Notes: generated by a model from the sequence alone, not told the origin. Positions 36,508 to 44,875 are shown, numbered from the stretch's first letter. The stretch: DNA of 64,000 bases from RUG100 sp050953425 (GCA_050953425.1 JBMNMQ010000001.1:1-64000), one strand, 5' to 3'. Program-made: numbers and translations.

Positions 36508-36536
36508 AATTTAATTTTCTTCGATTCGCCTGTCAA
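36508..36536 (-). promoter_or_regulatory. promoter of the secreted-protein gene (-35 TTGACA, -10 TAAATT)
   Basis: Minus strand TTGACA (36531-36536) and TAAATT (36508-36513) with a 17-base spacer in an AT-rich patch about 50 bp upstream. Confidence 0.55.
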
Positions 36537-36693
36537 CGGGCCGCGGCGATTGTAAAGATTGTAAAGCGGCAAGCCCTCTCGCCCGGCGGCCTTTTCCGCC
36601 GCCTGAGCCGCCGCGCAGCCGCCGCCGCAGCAGGTCCGCCGCTCCCCGAAAAATCAGCGGATTCCGCCCTGCGGACGGCGCGCGGACAGTGCA

Positions 36694-36722
36694 GAAAAAC
36701 GCCCTCTTCGGCGGAGAGCGTT
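36694..36722 (-). terminator. terminator after the YbaK-like gene
   Basis: A 9-bp stem (36698-36706 with 36714-36722, one G-U pair) with a 7-base loop, followed on the minus strand by TTTTCTGC. The interval 36541-36693 shows nothing more. Confidence 0.6.
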
Positions 36723-36806
36723 TACTTGAAATTTACATGGATTTTCCATTCTGCCGATCGACCTTCGAGCAGGCGGCGGACGACTTTCGGCTGCCCGGGA
36801 GCGCCG

Positions 36807-37268
36807 CTACCTGCTCACATCGACCCAGCCGGCCGCTCCGGAAATTCGAAACAGTTCTTCCGGGGTCAGTTTGACCGCGGAATGGTCATTGCCGGCGGCC
36901 GGATAGATATATTCGTACTCCTGAAGGCTGAGATCGAGATAGACGGCGACGTCCTCACGGACTCCGAACGGGCAGACGCCGCCCGGCTCGTGTCCCACCA
37001 GCTCTTCGACCCGCTCCGGCGGCAGCATCTTCGCCTTGGTGCGGAACCGATCCTTGAACTTGCGGTTCTGGATCCGCGCATCTCCCTTCATGACGATCAG
37101 AATGGCTTTCTCACCCAGGGAAAAAGACAATGTCTTGGCAATCTCCCCTGCGGACACTCCCAGCGCCTGCGCCGCCAGCGGTACCGTCGCCGTGGAAGCC
37201 TCCGGCTCAATCAGTCTGTCCGCATAACCGGCTGCGGCTAGAAATTTTCTGGCTTTTTCCATTGACAT
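36807..37268 (-). CDS. ybaK: YbaK/EbsC-family aminoacyl-tRNA deacylase
   Basis: 153 aa. The YbaK/ProX fold hydrolyses mischarged tRNA, usually Cys-tRNA(Pro) or Ala-tRNA(Pro). The conserved Lys and glycine loop appear in EIAKTLSFSLGEKAILIVMKGDARI, and VGHEPGGVCPFG is the typical substrate-pocket loop. GGAG precedes the ATG. The precise mischarged tRNA cannot be read from the sequence, so the symbol is a family name. Confidence 0.88.
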   Translation of the reverse strand: MSMEKARKFLAAAGYADRLIEPEASTATVPLAAQALGVSAGEIAKTLSFSLGEKAILIVMKGDARIQNRKFKDRFRTKAKMLPPERVEELVGHEPGGVCPFGVREDVAVYLDLSLQEYEYIYPAAGNDHSAVKLTPEELFRISGAAGWVDVSR

Positions 37269-37372
37269 ATTCTGTTTCTCCTGCCTCTCTGCGTTTTTGC
37301 CCTATCAACTGCCGCGTTCAACTCCCGGAACGCCGGAGCGGTTCGGGGCAGGAAAACGCGGTTCGTCGGCCG

Positions 37373-37876
37373 TCATTTCGGCTTCTTTTTTCCGTCTTCG
37401 ACGCCGTCGGTTCCGGCGCCGTCGTTCCCGGCGCCGCCGGCTTTCGCACCGCCGGTCATTGCGCCGCCGGTATCGTCTCGCCGGCGCGCGGCATCCCGGG
37501 GCACCGTCGTCTCCGCCACCCGGGCGGTCTGTGAAAACGGCTGGTGCATGTGCTCCCGATGATCGAGATAGCCGTGAAAAGCGCGGCGGGTGCGGCGGTA
37601 GTAGTTGATGCCCATCGTCAGGACATCACCGGTGTCAAAGGTGATTTCGCCGTTGCGCATGACCAGAATCCGGGAAAAATTGGCGAGGCAGTATTTGTGG
37701 CAGGGAAAGAATTCCTCGCCCAGCTGATCCTGCAGTGCGGCGATCGAGCCCGGGCAGGAAATCATCTCCCGGTCGGTGCAGATTTCCAGCATTTTGCCGA
37801 TCTGGCGGATGTATTTGATTTCCGTCTGATAAAGCTGCCAGGTTTCGCCCTTGCCCCTGACACAGAGTGTTCGCAT
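37373..37876 (-). CDS. orphan LytTR-domain DNA-binding protein
   Basis: 167 aa. Residues about 1-100 form a LytTR DNA-binding domain: EIKYIRQIGKMLEICTDRE, LQDQLGEEFFPCHKYCLANF and the final INYYRRTRRAFHGYL. There is no receiver domain, so it is not a classical response regulator. The last 65 residues are Gly/Ala/Thr/Asp-rich and look disordered, ending in GKKKPK. GGGGGAG precedes the ATG. No linked sensor kinase or secreted peptide gene is seen, so its signal is unknown. Confidence 0.72.
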   Translation of the reverse strand: MRTLCVRGKGETWQLYQTEIKYIRQIGKMLEICTDREMISCPGSIAALQDQLGEEFFPCHKYCLANFSRILVMRNGEITFDTGDVLTMGINYYRRTRRAFHGYLDHREHMHQPFSQTARVAETTVPRDAARRRDDTGGAMTGGAKAGGAGNDGAGTDGVEDGKKKPK

Positions 37877-38015
37877 GTCTCTCCCCCCTCTCCGTATTGC
37901 ACCAAGGAAGTCACGCTGGCGGCGCCTGCATGCGCCGGCAGCCGCGGCATCGCGGATGCCGCCCCGCGGTCGTCGCGATCCCCGTCCGTTTCGACCCTCT
38001 CTCTGCTTTGCGTGT

Positions 38016-38050
38016 AAAGAAAAAGCCGCACCGGAAAAACCGGATACGGC
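38016..38050 (-). terminator. terminator of gmk-rpoZ
   Basis: A stem GCCGTATCCGG / CCGGTGCGGC-type (38025-38050, internal mismatches) with loop TTTTT, followed on the minus strand by TTTTTCTTT (38017-38024). Confidence 0.75.
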
Positions 38051-38073
38051 AATCCCTTCGTGCTCGAAACGCG

Positions 38074-38280
38074 CTATTCGTCGTCTTCGCTGCGCCGATA
38101 GGTAATATAGTCTTCCGCGATTTCGTGCGCGGCGATCGACACCGGTCTCTCGTTTTCCGGGTTTTCGATCAGAATCGGTTTGCCGTCGATGATATCCCGG
38201 GCCCGCTTGGCCGCCAGGATCACCAGAGTATAACGACTGTCTGCCTTTTTTCTTATTTCGTTAATGGATGGATATAACAT
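38074..38280 (-). CDS. rpoZ: DNA-directed RNA polymerase omega subunit
   Basis: 68 aa, small RNA polymerase subunit aiding beta' folding. It has the omega core MLYPSINEIRKKADSRYTLV, AAKRARDI and the SIAAHEIAEDYITY block. It follows gmk, overlapping as TGATG, the usual gmk-rpoZ pairing in Bacillota. Confidence 0.92.
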   Translation of the reverse strand: MLYPSINEIRKKADSRYTLVILAAKRARDIIDGKPILIENPENERPVSIAAHEIAEDYITYRRSEDDE

Positions 38281-38897
38281 CAGAGTTCCTCCTCTTCATA
38301 CTTTGCGATCACATTGTCGATGCCCTCGTCCACTCTGGCATGTTCGGCCAGAATGATGGCTTCGACGCGCCGAACGGCCTCCTCGAGGTCGTCGTTGACG
38401 ACGCAGTAATCATACCATCGAGCGCAGCGGATTTCAGACAGCGCCTCGGCCAGGCGCCGTTCAATGACCTCCGCGCTGTCGGTGCCGCGGCCGGTAATGC
38501 GCCGGCGCAGTTCCGCCATCGACGGCGGCAGAATGAAGATGAAAATCCCTCCGGGAAAAGAACGGTGGATCTTCTCGGCGCCCTGGGTATCGATCTCCAG
38601 CACTACGTCGTACCCCGCCTGCAGCTGCTGCAGCACTTTTTCTCTGGGCGTGCCGTAGTAGTTGTCGTATACTCTGGCATATTCGAGAAATCCGTCCCTT
38701 TCTATGGTTTCTTCGAATTCCTCCCTGGTTACAAAGTAGTAGCTCTCACCATGGGTCTCTCCGCCGCGTTTTTTCCGCGTCGTCATCGATATCGACAACC
38801 GCACTTTTTCCATCTCCGTCGTCAGACGGGAACAGATCGTACCCTTGCCGGTACCGGATGGTCCGGAGATCACCAACAGTCTGCCGTTTCGGTTCAT
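38280..38897 (-). CDS. gmk: guanylate kinase
   Basis: GMP to GDP kinase, 205 aa. P-loop ISGPSGTGKGTI at the N-terminus, the GMP-binding MTTRKKRGGETHGESYYFV, EYARVYDNYYGTP, DVVLEIDTQGA and the lid FIFILPPSMAELRRRI are all present. It has its own promoter and continues into rpoZ. Confidence 0.96.
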   Translation of the reverse strand: MNRNGRLLVISGPSGTGKGTICSRLTTEMEKVRLSISMTTRKKRGGETHGESYYFVTREEFEETIERDGFLEYARVYDNYYGTPREKVLQQLQAGYDVVLEIDTQGAEKIHRSFPGGIFIFILPPSMAELRRRITGRGTDSAEVIERRLAEALSEIRCARWYDYCVVNDDLEEAVRRVEAIILAEHARVDEGIDNVIAKYEEEEL

Positions 38898-38929
38898 CTT
38901 CGCTCCTTCTTGCGTATCAACGAACCAAT

Positions 38930-38958
38930 ATTATAGCACCGTTTGCCGCCGCTGACAA
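38930..38958 (-). promoter_or_regulatory. gmk-rpoZ promoter (-35 TTGTCA, -10 TATAAT)
   Basis: Minus strand TTGTCA (38953-38958) and a perfect TATAAT (38930-38935) with a 17-base spacer, about 35 bp before the ATG. Confidence 0.75.
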
Positions 38959-39133
38959 CTCCCGGCCGGAGTGCTTCTGCGGCCGCGCGCGTGGGTGCTG
39001 CAGCGGCCGCGCCGCCGGGTTCCGGTGCGGTCAGGACGCTGCCGCCGCGAAGATTCTCGGGGATTCTCCGCGATAGCTGCGATGCGGAAGCAAAGAGACG
39101 GCGGCCGGTCGGCCTCACGGCGCCTCGTTTTCA

Positions 39134-40015
39134 TTATTCGATATTCTGCACCTGCTCGCGGATTTTCTCCACTTCGCTCTTAATTTCCAGCATATCGCCG
39201 GTGATTTCAAGGTCGTTGGCCTTGGCTCCGATGGTATTGGCCTCGCGGTTCATCTCCTGGACGAGAAAATCCAGTTTCTTGCCGCTGGACTGCGCCGCAT
39301 CGAGAATGCTGTAGAGCTGATCGATATGGCTGTTCAGCCGCACGAGTTCCTCGGTGATGCCGGCCTTATCGGCAAAGATCGCTGCTTCCATAAGGATGCG
39401 ATCCTCCGGCACCTCAACACTGTCGCCGAGAAGCTCGGCAATGCGTTCATTGAGGCGCGCTGCGTAATCCTGTCCGACGCTCGGTGCGCGGGCGGAAATC
39501 CTGTCGACGCGTTCGCGGATCAGGCCGCCCCGCATGGCGATGTCCTGCCGCAGCTTTTCGCCTTCGACGGTACGCATGTCATCCAGAGCCTGCAGCGCTT
39601 TTTCCGTCGCCGTCAGGATCGTTCTGGTCACCTCTTCCTCGTCGCCGATGTCCGGTGTTACGGACAGCACATCCGACTGGGAAGCAATCAGATCGAGGCT
39701 GATCTCGCCCGACAGGGAAAAGGTCTCCTGCAGCTGGCGCAGGGCCTTCACATATTGCCCGGCGGCTGCTTTGTTCAATGTGACACGGGTATCTTCTTCC
39801 GTGACTGCCTCTACCGAAAGGTAGACCTCTATTTTACCGCGGCTGGCCACTTCGCGCACAGCCTTTTTGACCGCATCTTCGGCAAAGGCGTAGCGCTTGG
39901 CAGCTTTGACATAGATATCGAGATAGCGGTGATTGACGGATTTGATCTCACACACCACACATCGTTTTCCGTCACTGCTCTCGCCTCTGCCGAATCCGGT
40001 CATGCTCTTGATCAT
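39134..40015 (-). CDS. yicC: YicC-family endoribonuclease
   Basis: 293 aa, YicC/YloC family, members of which have been shown to be endoribonucleases. It begins MIKSMTGFGRGES, the family hallmark, continues with EIKSVNHRYLDIYVK and ends with KLDFLVQEMNREANTIGAKA and IKSEVEKIREQVQNIE. The start at 40015 gives this hallmark N-terminus and has GGAG upstream; the open frame extends 234 bp further but only into leader sequence. It precedes gmk; remA, often between the two in Bacillota, is absent. Confidence 0.93.
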   Translation of the reverse strand: MIKSMTGFGRGESSDGKRCVVCEIKSVNHRYLDIYVKAAKRYAFAEDAVKKAVREVASRGKIEVYLSVEAVTEEDTRVTLNKAAAGQYVKALRQLQETFSLSGEISLDLIASQSDVLSVTPDIGDEEEVTRTILTATEKALQALDDMRTVEGEKLRQDIAMRGGLIRERVDRISARAPSVGQDYAARLNERIAELLGDSVEVPEDRILMEAAIFADKAGITEELVRLNSHIDQLYSILDAAQSSGKKLDFLVQEMNREANTIGAKANDLEITGDMLEIKSEVEKIREQVQNIE

Positions 40016-40220
40016 CTGCTGCTCCGATTCTGTTCTGCAATTCGTTTTTCTGCCGGCTTTCGGCCGCCTCTTCCGGCGGTACGTCAGCATATGTGCAAGT
40101 CTAGCATAAATTCGGTCTCTTGCCAATGGCCGCGCATCAGCTTTGGCCTGCACGCGCGCCTCTGTCCCAAACTTGTTTCGGTGCCTGCGGTACCGCTGCC
40201 GTCTGAGAGAAAGCAAGTCA

Positions 40221-40249
40221 AATATAACCGAAATATTCTGAATTGTCAA
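40221..40249 (-). promoter_or_regulatory. yicC promoter (-35 TTGACA, -10 TATATT)
   Basis: Minus strand TTGACA (40244-40249) and TATATT (40221-40226) with a 17-base spacer. It leaves a leader of about 200 bases before yicC. Confidence 0.7.
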
Positions 40250-40350
40250 GGATTTCGGCCGTTCGGGTTTGCCGCTTTCAGCCGCTCGCTTACGACGCCT
40301 TCCAGCTGCACGGTTTCAGAACATATGGACAGCATGATGTCAGGACTTCC

Positions 40351-40446
40351 GGACCGCCCGGTTTCGCAGCTGCCGGGCCGCCTGGTTTCGCAGCTGCCGG
40401 ACCGCCCGGTTTCGCGGCTGCCGGACCGCCTGGTTCCGCTCCACTC
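40351..40446. repeat. 24-bp tandem repeat, about four copies
   Basis: Units start at 40351, 40375, 40399 and 40423 (consensus GGACCGCCCGGTTTCGCAGC plus TGCC); the last is degenerate. It lies between the divergent yicC and rqcH promoters. No gene is supported in 40260-40970; open frames there read through the repeats and low-complexity DNA. Confidence 0.8.
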
Positions 40447-40871
40447 CCGCCGCCTGGTTTCACGGCATACATCCGATCAGACACGGGTCCTCTGCCCGTC
40501 CGGCAATGGGAAAAGCGCCGGCGCCGGAAAGTTCCGCCGGCACTGCATGGCTGCCGGCCTTCCAGGTTGTTTCCGAGGCGGCGGTGCGGCATTAACATGT
40601 ATAAATTATGGTATACCTTCCTCCCCGGCAGCGGCCCGGCTCCGCAGCGCTCGCTCGATCCCTGCGCTTCCGCTATTGCTGCAATGCTTCTGCGCCCGCA
40701 CCGGCGCCCGGCCATACCGTTTCCGTCGGACAAAGGCCTTTCCGTCAAGACAGATCGCATTCCCGCGGTCGGCGGCGGTTCTGTCAGCCGGACGAAGACA
40801 GCCCGCATCAAAATAAAAAATACTGACCGGGACCTCTGTCCGCTGGGGACCATTCGAGCCCTCTGTTCTCC

Positions 40872-40970
40872 GTTCCGATCAGGACCTCTGTCCGCCGTTC
40901 CGATCAGAACCTCTGTCCGCCCGTACCATTCAGGTCCTCTGTCCGCCCGTACCATTCAAGTCCTCTGTCC
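40872..40970. repeat. 25/26-bp tandem repeat, four copies
   Basis: Units start at 40872, 40897, 40922 and 40948; each ends in CCTCTGTCCGCC. The first two share GTTCCGATCAG and the last two CGTACCATTCA, so the array has two subtypes. Confidence 0.8.
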
Positions 40971-40978
40971 TCCGCATC

Positions 40979-41006
40979 TTGCATCCGCGTCAGAATATGG
41001 TAACAT
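40979..41006 (+). promoter_or_regulatory. rqcH promoter (-35 TTGCAT, -10 TAACAT)
   Basis: TTGCAT (40979-40984) and TAACAT (41001-41006) with a 16-base spacer, about 50 bp before the ATG. Confidence 0.45.
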
Positions 41007-41056
41007 GGTACGGAATAGAAACTGACACTCCGGAACGAAAGAGAAGAAGGTGTTTT

Positions 41057-42727
41057 ATGTCCTTTGACGGTGTCGTCACCCGCGCCATGGCGGCGGAACT
41101 CAACAGTGCCCTCTGCGGCAGCAAAGTCGAACGCATCTACCAGCCGGAGCGCGATGAGCTGGTCTTCTTTCTCCATACAGCAAGCGGAAAAAAGCATTTT
41201 TACGCCAGCAGCAGCAGCAGCCACGCCGGTATCTATCTGACCGATGCTTCCTTTCGCAATCCGCCCGAGCCCTCCGCATTCTGCATGCTGCTGCGCAAGC
41301 ACCTGACCGCGGCACGCATCGTCGATATCCATCAGCGCGACGCCGAGCGCATCATCGAGATCGATTTCGAGACGTTTGACGAGATGAAATATATGGTAAA
41401 CAAACGGCTGCTGATCGAAATCATGGGAAAGCACAGCAACATCATCCTCATCGATCTCCGCAGCCGGCGCATTCTCGACAGCATCAAGCGCATCTCCATC
41501 GATGTCAACCGTGTACGGCAGATCCTTCCCGGGCAGACGTATCAGTATCCGCCGGATCAGGGCAAAATCCCCTTTGACGAGGCGCCGCCCGCCCTGCTGG
41601 AGCGGCTGCGCGACGATCCCGACGGACTGCTGGCGCACATACAGGGCATCTCGCCGCTGATCGCGCGGGAAATCGCACCCGATCCGGTCAGCCGCCTCAG
41701 CGAAATTCTCCGCCGCCTGCGCGAACGCGACCTGACGCCGACAGTCTACTGCCGCGAAGACGGTTCTCCGGCCGACTTTCATGTCGTCCCGATCGCCGAA
41801 TACCGCGGCACTCGCAGACCGCTTCCGTGCGACAGCGTCAGCGCCGCCGTCTCCTATTACTTCTCCCACCGCGCCGCTTCCAACCGCGTGCGGCAGAAGG
41901 CGGCCGACCTCACCCGCACGGTCAATACGGCGCTGAAAAAGCTCCGCCTCAAGCGGCAGCGCCTCGGCGAGGATCTGCTGCAGGCGCAGCAGGCGGACAA
42001 ATACCAGCTCTACGGCGAGCTCCTGACCGCCAATCTGCACGCCTTTCAGACCGGCGACCGCTCCGTCACCGTAACCAACTACTACGACGGCAGCGATGTG
42101 ACCATTCCCCTCGATCCCCGCTACGCACCGTCCCGCAACGCGCAGCGCTACTTCAAAAAGTATTCCAAGGCGAAGACCGCGCTGCGGGAAAAGCGCATCC
42201 AGCTCGAGGAAACCGATCACGACATCACCTATCTGGAATCGGTGGCGGCCTTCCTCGAAGCCGCCGATGACACCGACACCATCGACGCCATTCGCGAAGA
42301 ACTGACGGAAGCCGGCTTTGTCCGCTTCCGCCGGCGCAGAAAACCGCCGCGCCGCAGGAAAGCCGCGCCCTACACCTACCGCACCGAAGACGGCTTTCGC
42401 ATCCTTGCCGGCCGCAACAACCGGGAAAACGACCAGCTAACGTTCCGCACGGCCGGCCGGCACGACCTCTGGTTCCATACCAAAGACATCCCCGGCTCCC
42501 ACGTCATCCTCTTCACCGAGGGGCGGGACGTCTCCGAACAGGCCATCCGCACGGCCGCGGAAACGGCTGCCTGGCACAGCAAGGCGCGCGCCTCGGAGAA
42601 CGTGCCGGTCGACTATACCGAAGTGCGCCACGTTAAAAAGCCCAACGGCGCCCGCGCCGGCATGTGCATCTTCACCGACAACCATACCCTCTACGTCACA
42701 CCGCGCTGCCCGCAGCAGCAGGAATGA
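41057..42727 (+). CDS. rqcH: RqcH / NFACT-family ribosome quality-control protein
   Basis: 556 aa, homologue of Rqc2/NEMF. In Bacillota it binds obstructed 50S subunits and recruits tRNA-Ala to add alanine tails. It shows the NFACT-N domain (about 1-200, starting MSFDGVVTRAMAAELN), two coiled-coil stretches (about 280-330 and 385-430) and the NFACT-R domain (about 460-545) with LAGRNNRENDQL, DLWFHTKDIPGSHVIL and DYTEVRHVKKPNGARAGM. The ATG at 41057 follows GAAGG. It is divergent from yicC, a common arrangement. The fibronectin-binding annotation given to some relatives is not needed here. Confidence 0.94.
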   Translation: MSFDGVVTRAMAAELNSALCGSKVERIYQPERDELVFFLHTASGKKHFYASSSSSHAGIYLTDASFRNPPEPSAFCMLLRKHLTAARIVDIHQRDAERIIEIDFETFDEMKYMVNKRLLIEIMGKHSNIILIDLRSRRILDSIKRISIDVNRVRQILPGQTYQYPPDQGKIPFDEAPPALLERLRDDPDGLLAHIQGISPLIAREIAPDPVSRLSEILRRLRERDLTPTVYCREDGSPADFHVVPIAEYRGTRRPLPCDSVSAAVSYYFSHRAASNRVRQKAADLTRTVNTALKKLRLKRQRLGEDLLQAQQADKYQLYGELLTANLHAFQTGDRSVTVTNYYDGSDVTIPLDPRYAPSRNAQRYFKKYSKAKTALREKRIQLEETDHDITYLESVAAFLEAADDTDTIDAIREELTEAGFVRFRRRRKPPRRRKAAPYTYRTEDGFRILAGRNNRENDQLTFRTAGRHDLWFHTKDIPGSHVILFTEGRDVSEQAIRTAAETAAWHSKARASENVPVDYTEVRHVKKPNGARAGMCIFTDNHTLYVTPRCPQQQE

Positions 42728-42734
42728 GCACAGA

Positions 42735-42880
42735 CGGATCCGCACGCACGCGGCGCCGCACACTCTCGGGAATGCCGGCGGGTGAGACCTCCGGACGGAT
42801 CCGCACGCACGCGGCGCCGCACACTCTCGGGAATGCCGGCGGGTGAGACCTCCGGACGGATCCGCACGCACGCGGCGCCG
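42735..42880. repeat. 61-bp tandem repeat, 2.4 copies
   Basis: Copies start at 42735, 42796 and 42857 (the last partial), with CGGATCCGCACGCACGCGGC at each start. It begins 8 bases after the rqcH stop. The period is not a multiple of 3. No gene is visible between 42728 and 42919. Confidence 0.88.
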
Positions 42881-42919
42881 TATTCCGCGAACTATCTTCA
42901 GGGGTACGCGCACGACCTC

Positions 42920-42948
42920 TTGCACCGCCGGCAGCAATGCTCTATACT
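42920..42948 (+). promoter_or_regulatory. promoter of the 34-codon zinc-ribbon gene (-35 TTGCAC, -10 TATACT)
   Basis: TTGCAC (42920-42925) and TATACT (42943-42948) are exactly 17 bases apart, about 80 bp before the small reading frame. Confidence 0.7.
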
Positions 42949-43030
42949 CGTGACTACCCTCTTCGAAGAGATGTCCGAATATTGCGTCAGATCGGGTCAG
43001 GGATGACCGGTATAGAAAGGAAGGAAGCAA

Positions 43031-43135
43031 ATGAGGCAGCATTGTACGATTTGTCACTGCACGCACGCGACGATCCCCTTTCGCGGCGGCCGTATCTGTG
43101 AAAATTGTCTGAATTACGTCGTTGCCAATTATTGA
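43031..43135 (+). CDS. 34-residue zinc-ribbon protein, Gin/CsfB-like spacing
   Basis: A 34-codon frame, ATG at 43031 and TGA at 43133, with AAGGAAGG upstream. It encodes two Cys-x2-Cys knuckles, CTIC and CENC, 14 residues apart (MRQHCTICHCTHATIPFRGG, then RICENCLNYVV). Spacing and the final hydrophobic pair resemble the core of Gin (CsfB), the small zinc protein that inhibits sigma-G in spore formers, but Gin is longer. It has a consensus promoter and a strong terminator, so the unit is self-contained. The zinc binding is likely; a sigma-factor target is only a hypothesis. Confidence 0.72.
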   Translation: MRQHCTICHCTHATIPFRGGRICENCLNYVVANY

Positions 43136-43182
43136 AAGGAGCGCGCCGGTCCGCATACCGGAGACAGACAGTCAGCAATTGA

Positions 43183-43208
43183 AACAGAGCCGTTCGCGCG
43201 GCTCTGTT
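43183..43208 (+). terminator. terminator of the small zinc-ribbon gene
   Basis: Perfect 10-bp stem AACAGAGCCG / CGGCTCTGTT (43183-43192 with 43199-43208) with loop TTCGCG, followed by CGTTTGC. It may also serve the opposite-strand gene ending at 43230. Confidence 0.75.
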
Positions 43209-43229
43209 CGTTTGCGGGTCTCTGACTGC

Positions 43230-43868
43230 TTACTGCCCGCTGCTGCGGGGTCGATGCCGACGGCGATGCTCGGCGCGGCGCCGGGCCGCCCGTTTGCGGC
43301 GCGTCTTCGGCTTCATGACCGAATAGCCGAAACCGCCCAGTGCGCGCTGCCGGAGGGGAAAATATTCGCCGTGGTTGTAGGCGATCAGGCCGGCGCGGTC
43401 GAGGCGCAGCCTGCCCTTGTCGTCGAGGAGGTCTTCGTCGACGCTGACGCCGACGATTTCGGCGACGAACATGTCGTGCGACGGATAGGTATGGGTCTCG
43501 GTGACACGGCATTCGAGGGCCAGCGGCGAGGCGGTCAGCGTCGGGCAGGCAACCACCCGGGAAGCGGTGGTCTGCAGGTGCATGGCTGCGAATTTGTCGA
43601 CGTCGCGCCCGGAGCGCACACCGCACCAGTCGGCGGCAAAGGCCAGTTCCTCGGTTACGAGATGAATGACGAACTCGCCGCCTTCGGCGATCAGCGCATG
43701 GGAATACCGCTCGCGGCGCACGGAGATATAGGTCATCGGCGGCGCGGAATTGACAATGCCCGTCCAGGCGATAGTCAGCACATTGCTCCGTCGGCCGCTG
43801 CCGCAGGTAACCAGCACCGCCGGCAGAGGGCTCAGCAGTGCGCCCGGTTTCAATGTGGTTCTGCTCAT
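43230..43868 (-). CDS. flavin reductase-like FMN-binding protein
   Basis: 212 aa. The split-barrel flavin reductase domain (about 1-165) shows PAVLVTCGSGRRSNVLTIAW, IVNSAPPMTYISVRRERYSHALI, GEFVIHLVTEEL and AADWCGVRSGRDVDKF, typical of the family that binds FMN and reduces it or another acceptor. The last 30 residues are Arg/Lys-rich (KPKTRRKRAARRR) and not part of the fold. It starts 2 bases after the rluD stop, so is probably the last gene of that run. Confidence 0.88.
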   Translation of the reverse strand: MSRTTLKPGALLSPLPAVLVTCGSGRRSNVLTIAWTGIVNSAPPMTYISVRRERYSHALIAEGGEFVIHLVTEELAFAADWCGVRSGRDVDKFAAMHLQTTASRVVACPTLTASPLALECRVTETHTYPSHDMFVAEIVGVSVDEDLLDDKGRLRLDRAGLIAYNHGEYFPLRQRALGGFGYSVMKPKTRRKRAARRRAEHRRRHRPRSSGQ

Positions 43869-43869
43869 A

Positions 43870-44814
43870 TCAGGATCCTTTCTTCTGCCGCCGCAGCCTG
43901 ATCAGAACATCCCGGAACACGGCCGGCGGCGGTACAGTGAACTCCATGTAGTCGCCGCTGACCGGATGGCGAAAGCCGAGCAGCCCCGCATGCAGCAGCT
44001 GTCCTTCGACGCCGAAGGGATTCTTCGCCGGCCCGTAGAGACTGTCGCCGACCAGCGGATGGCCGATGCTGCTCATGTGCACACGGATCTGGTGCGTGCG
44101 GCCGGTTTCGAGACGCGCTTCGATCAGTGTATAGCGGCCAAAGCGCTCGCGCACGCGGTAATGCGTCACGGCGGCGCGGCCGTGCTGCGCATCGGTGACC
44201 GCCTGCCGCAGGCGGTTGCGGGGATCGCGGCCGAGCGGCCGGTCGATGGTGCCCGTATCGTCACGAAAATTGTTGTAGACAACAGCTTCATAGAGACGCC
44301 GCGAACTGTGTTCGGCCAGCTGTGCCGCCAGGCTGTGGTGAGCGCGTTCGGTTTTGGCAACCATCAGCAGACCGCTGGTGTCCTTGTCGATGCGGTGGAC
44401 GATGCCCGGCCGCAGCACGCCGTTGATCGCCGACAGGTGCTCGCCGCAGTGGTACAGCAGAGCATTGACCAGCGTCCCGTCAGCATTGCCGACGCCGGGA
44501 TGCACGACCATGCCCCGCGGTTTATTGACGACCAGCACTTCCTCGTCCTCGTAGACAATGTCGAGCGGGATTTCCTGTGCTTCCACGGTCATCGGCCGCG
44601 GCGGCGGCATCGTCAGAACAATGCGGTCGCCGGCGGCGGTTTTCTGTTTTTTGGAGAGACACGGCGTGCCGTTGACGGTCAGACGACCGTCGGCAATCAG
44701 CTTCTGAATGAAGCTGCGCGAGGTATCCTCGAGAAGAACGGCCAGCACCCGATCGATGCGCATGGCCGCCATTTCTTCCCCGATTGTCAGTTCGTAAACC
44801 TGCTCTTCCGTCAT
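43870..44814 (-). CDS. rluD: 23S rRNA pseudouridine synthase, RluD/YlyB family
   Basis: 314 aa. S4-like RNA-binding domain (MRIDRVLAVLLEDTSRSFIQ) followed by the pseudouridine synthase domain with the catalytic aspartate motif GIVHRIDKDTSGLLMVAK, and TGRTHQIRVHMSSIGHPLVGD. The ATG at 44814 has AAGGAAG upstream; a longer in-frame start is not supported. It is downstream of lspA, the usual lspA-rluD order in Bacillota. Confidence 0.93.
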   Translation of the reverse strand: MTEEQVYELTIGEEMAAMRIDRVLAVLLEDTSRSFIQKLIADGRLTVNGTPCLSKKQKTAAGDRIVLTMPPPRPMTVEAQEIPLDIVYEDEEVLVVNKPRGMVVHPGVGNADGTLVNALLYHCGEHLSAINGVLRPGIVHRIDKDTSGLLMVAKTERAHHSLAAQLAEHSSRRLYEAVVYNNFRDDTGTIDRPLGRDPRNRLRQAVTDAQHGRAAVTHYRVRERFGRYTLIEARLETGRTHQIRVHMSSIGHPLVGDSLYGPAKNPFGVEGQLLHAGLLGFRHPVSGDYMEFTVPPPAVFRDVLIRLRRQKKGS

Positions 44815-44875
44815 TCTGCTTCCTTTCCCGGCAGCCGCCGAGAAGATCATTCCGGCAGCCGCAGCACGCTGCGCC

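Noticed and set aside
40243..41025. Open frames on both strands in the yicC-rqcH gap (up to 260 codons)
   Set aside because: They read through tandem repeats and low-complexity DNA, have no ribosome sites and no family features, and contain the rqcH and yicC promoters.
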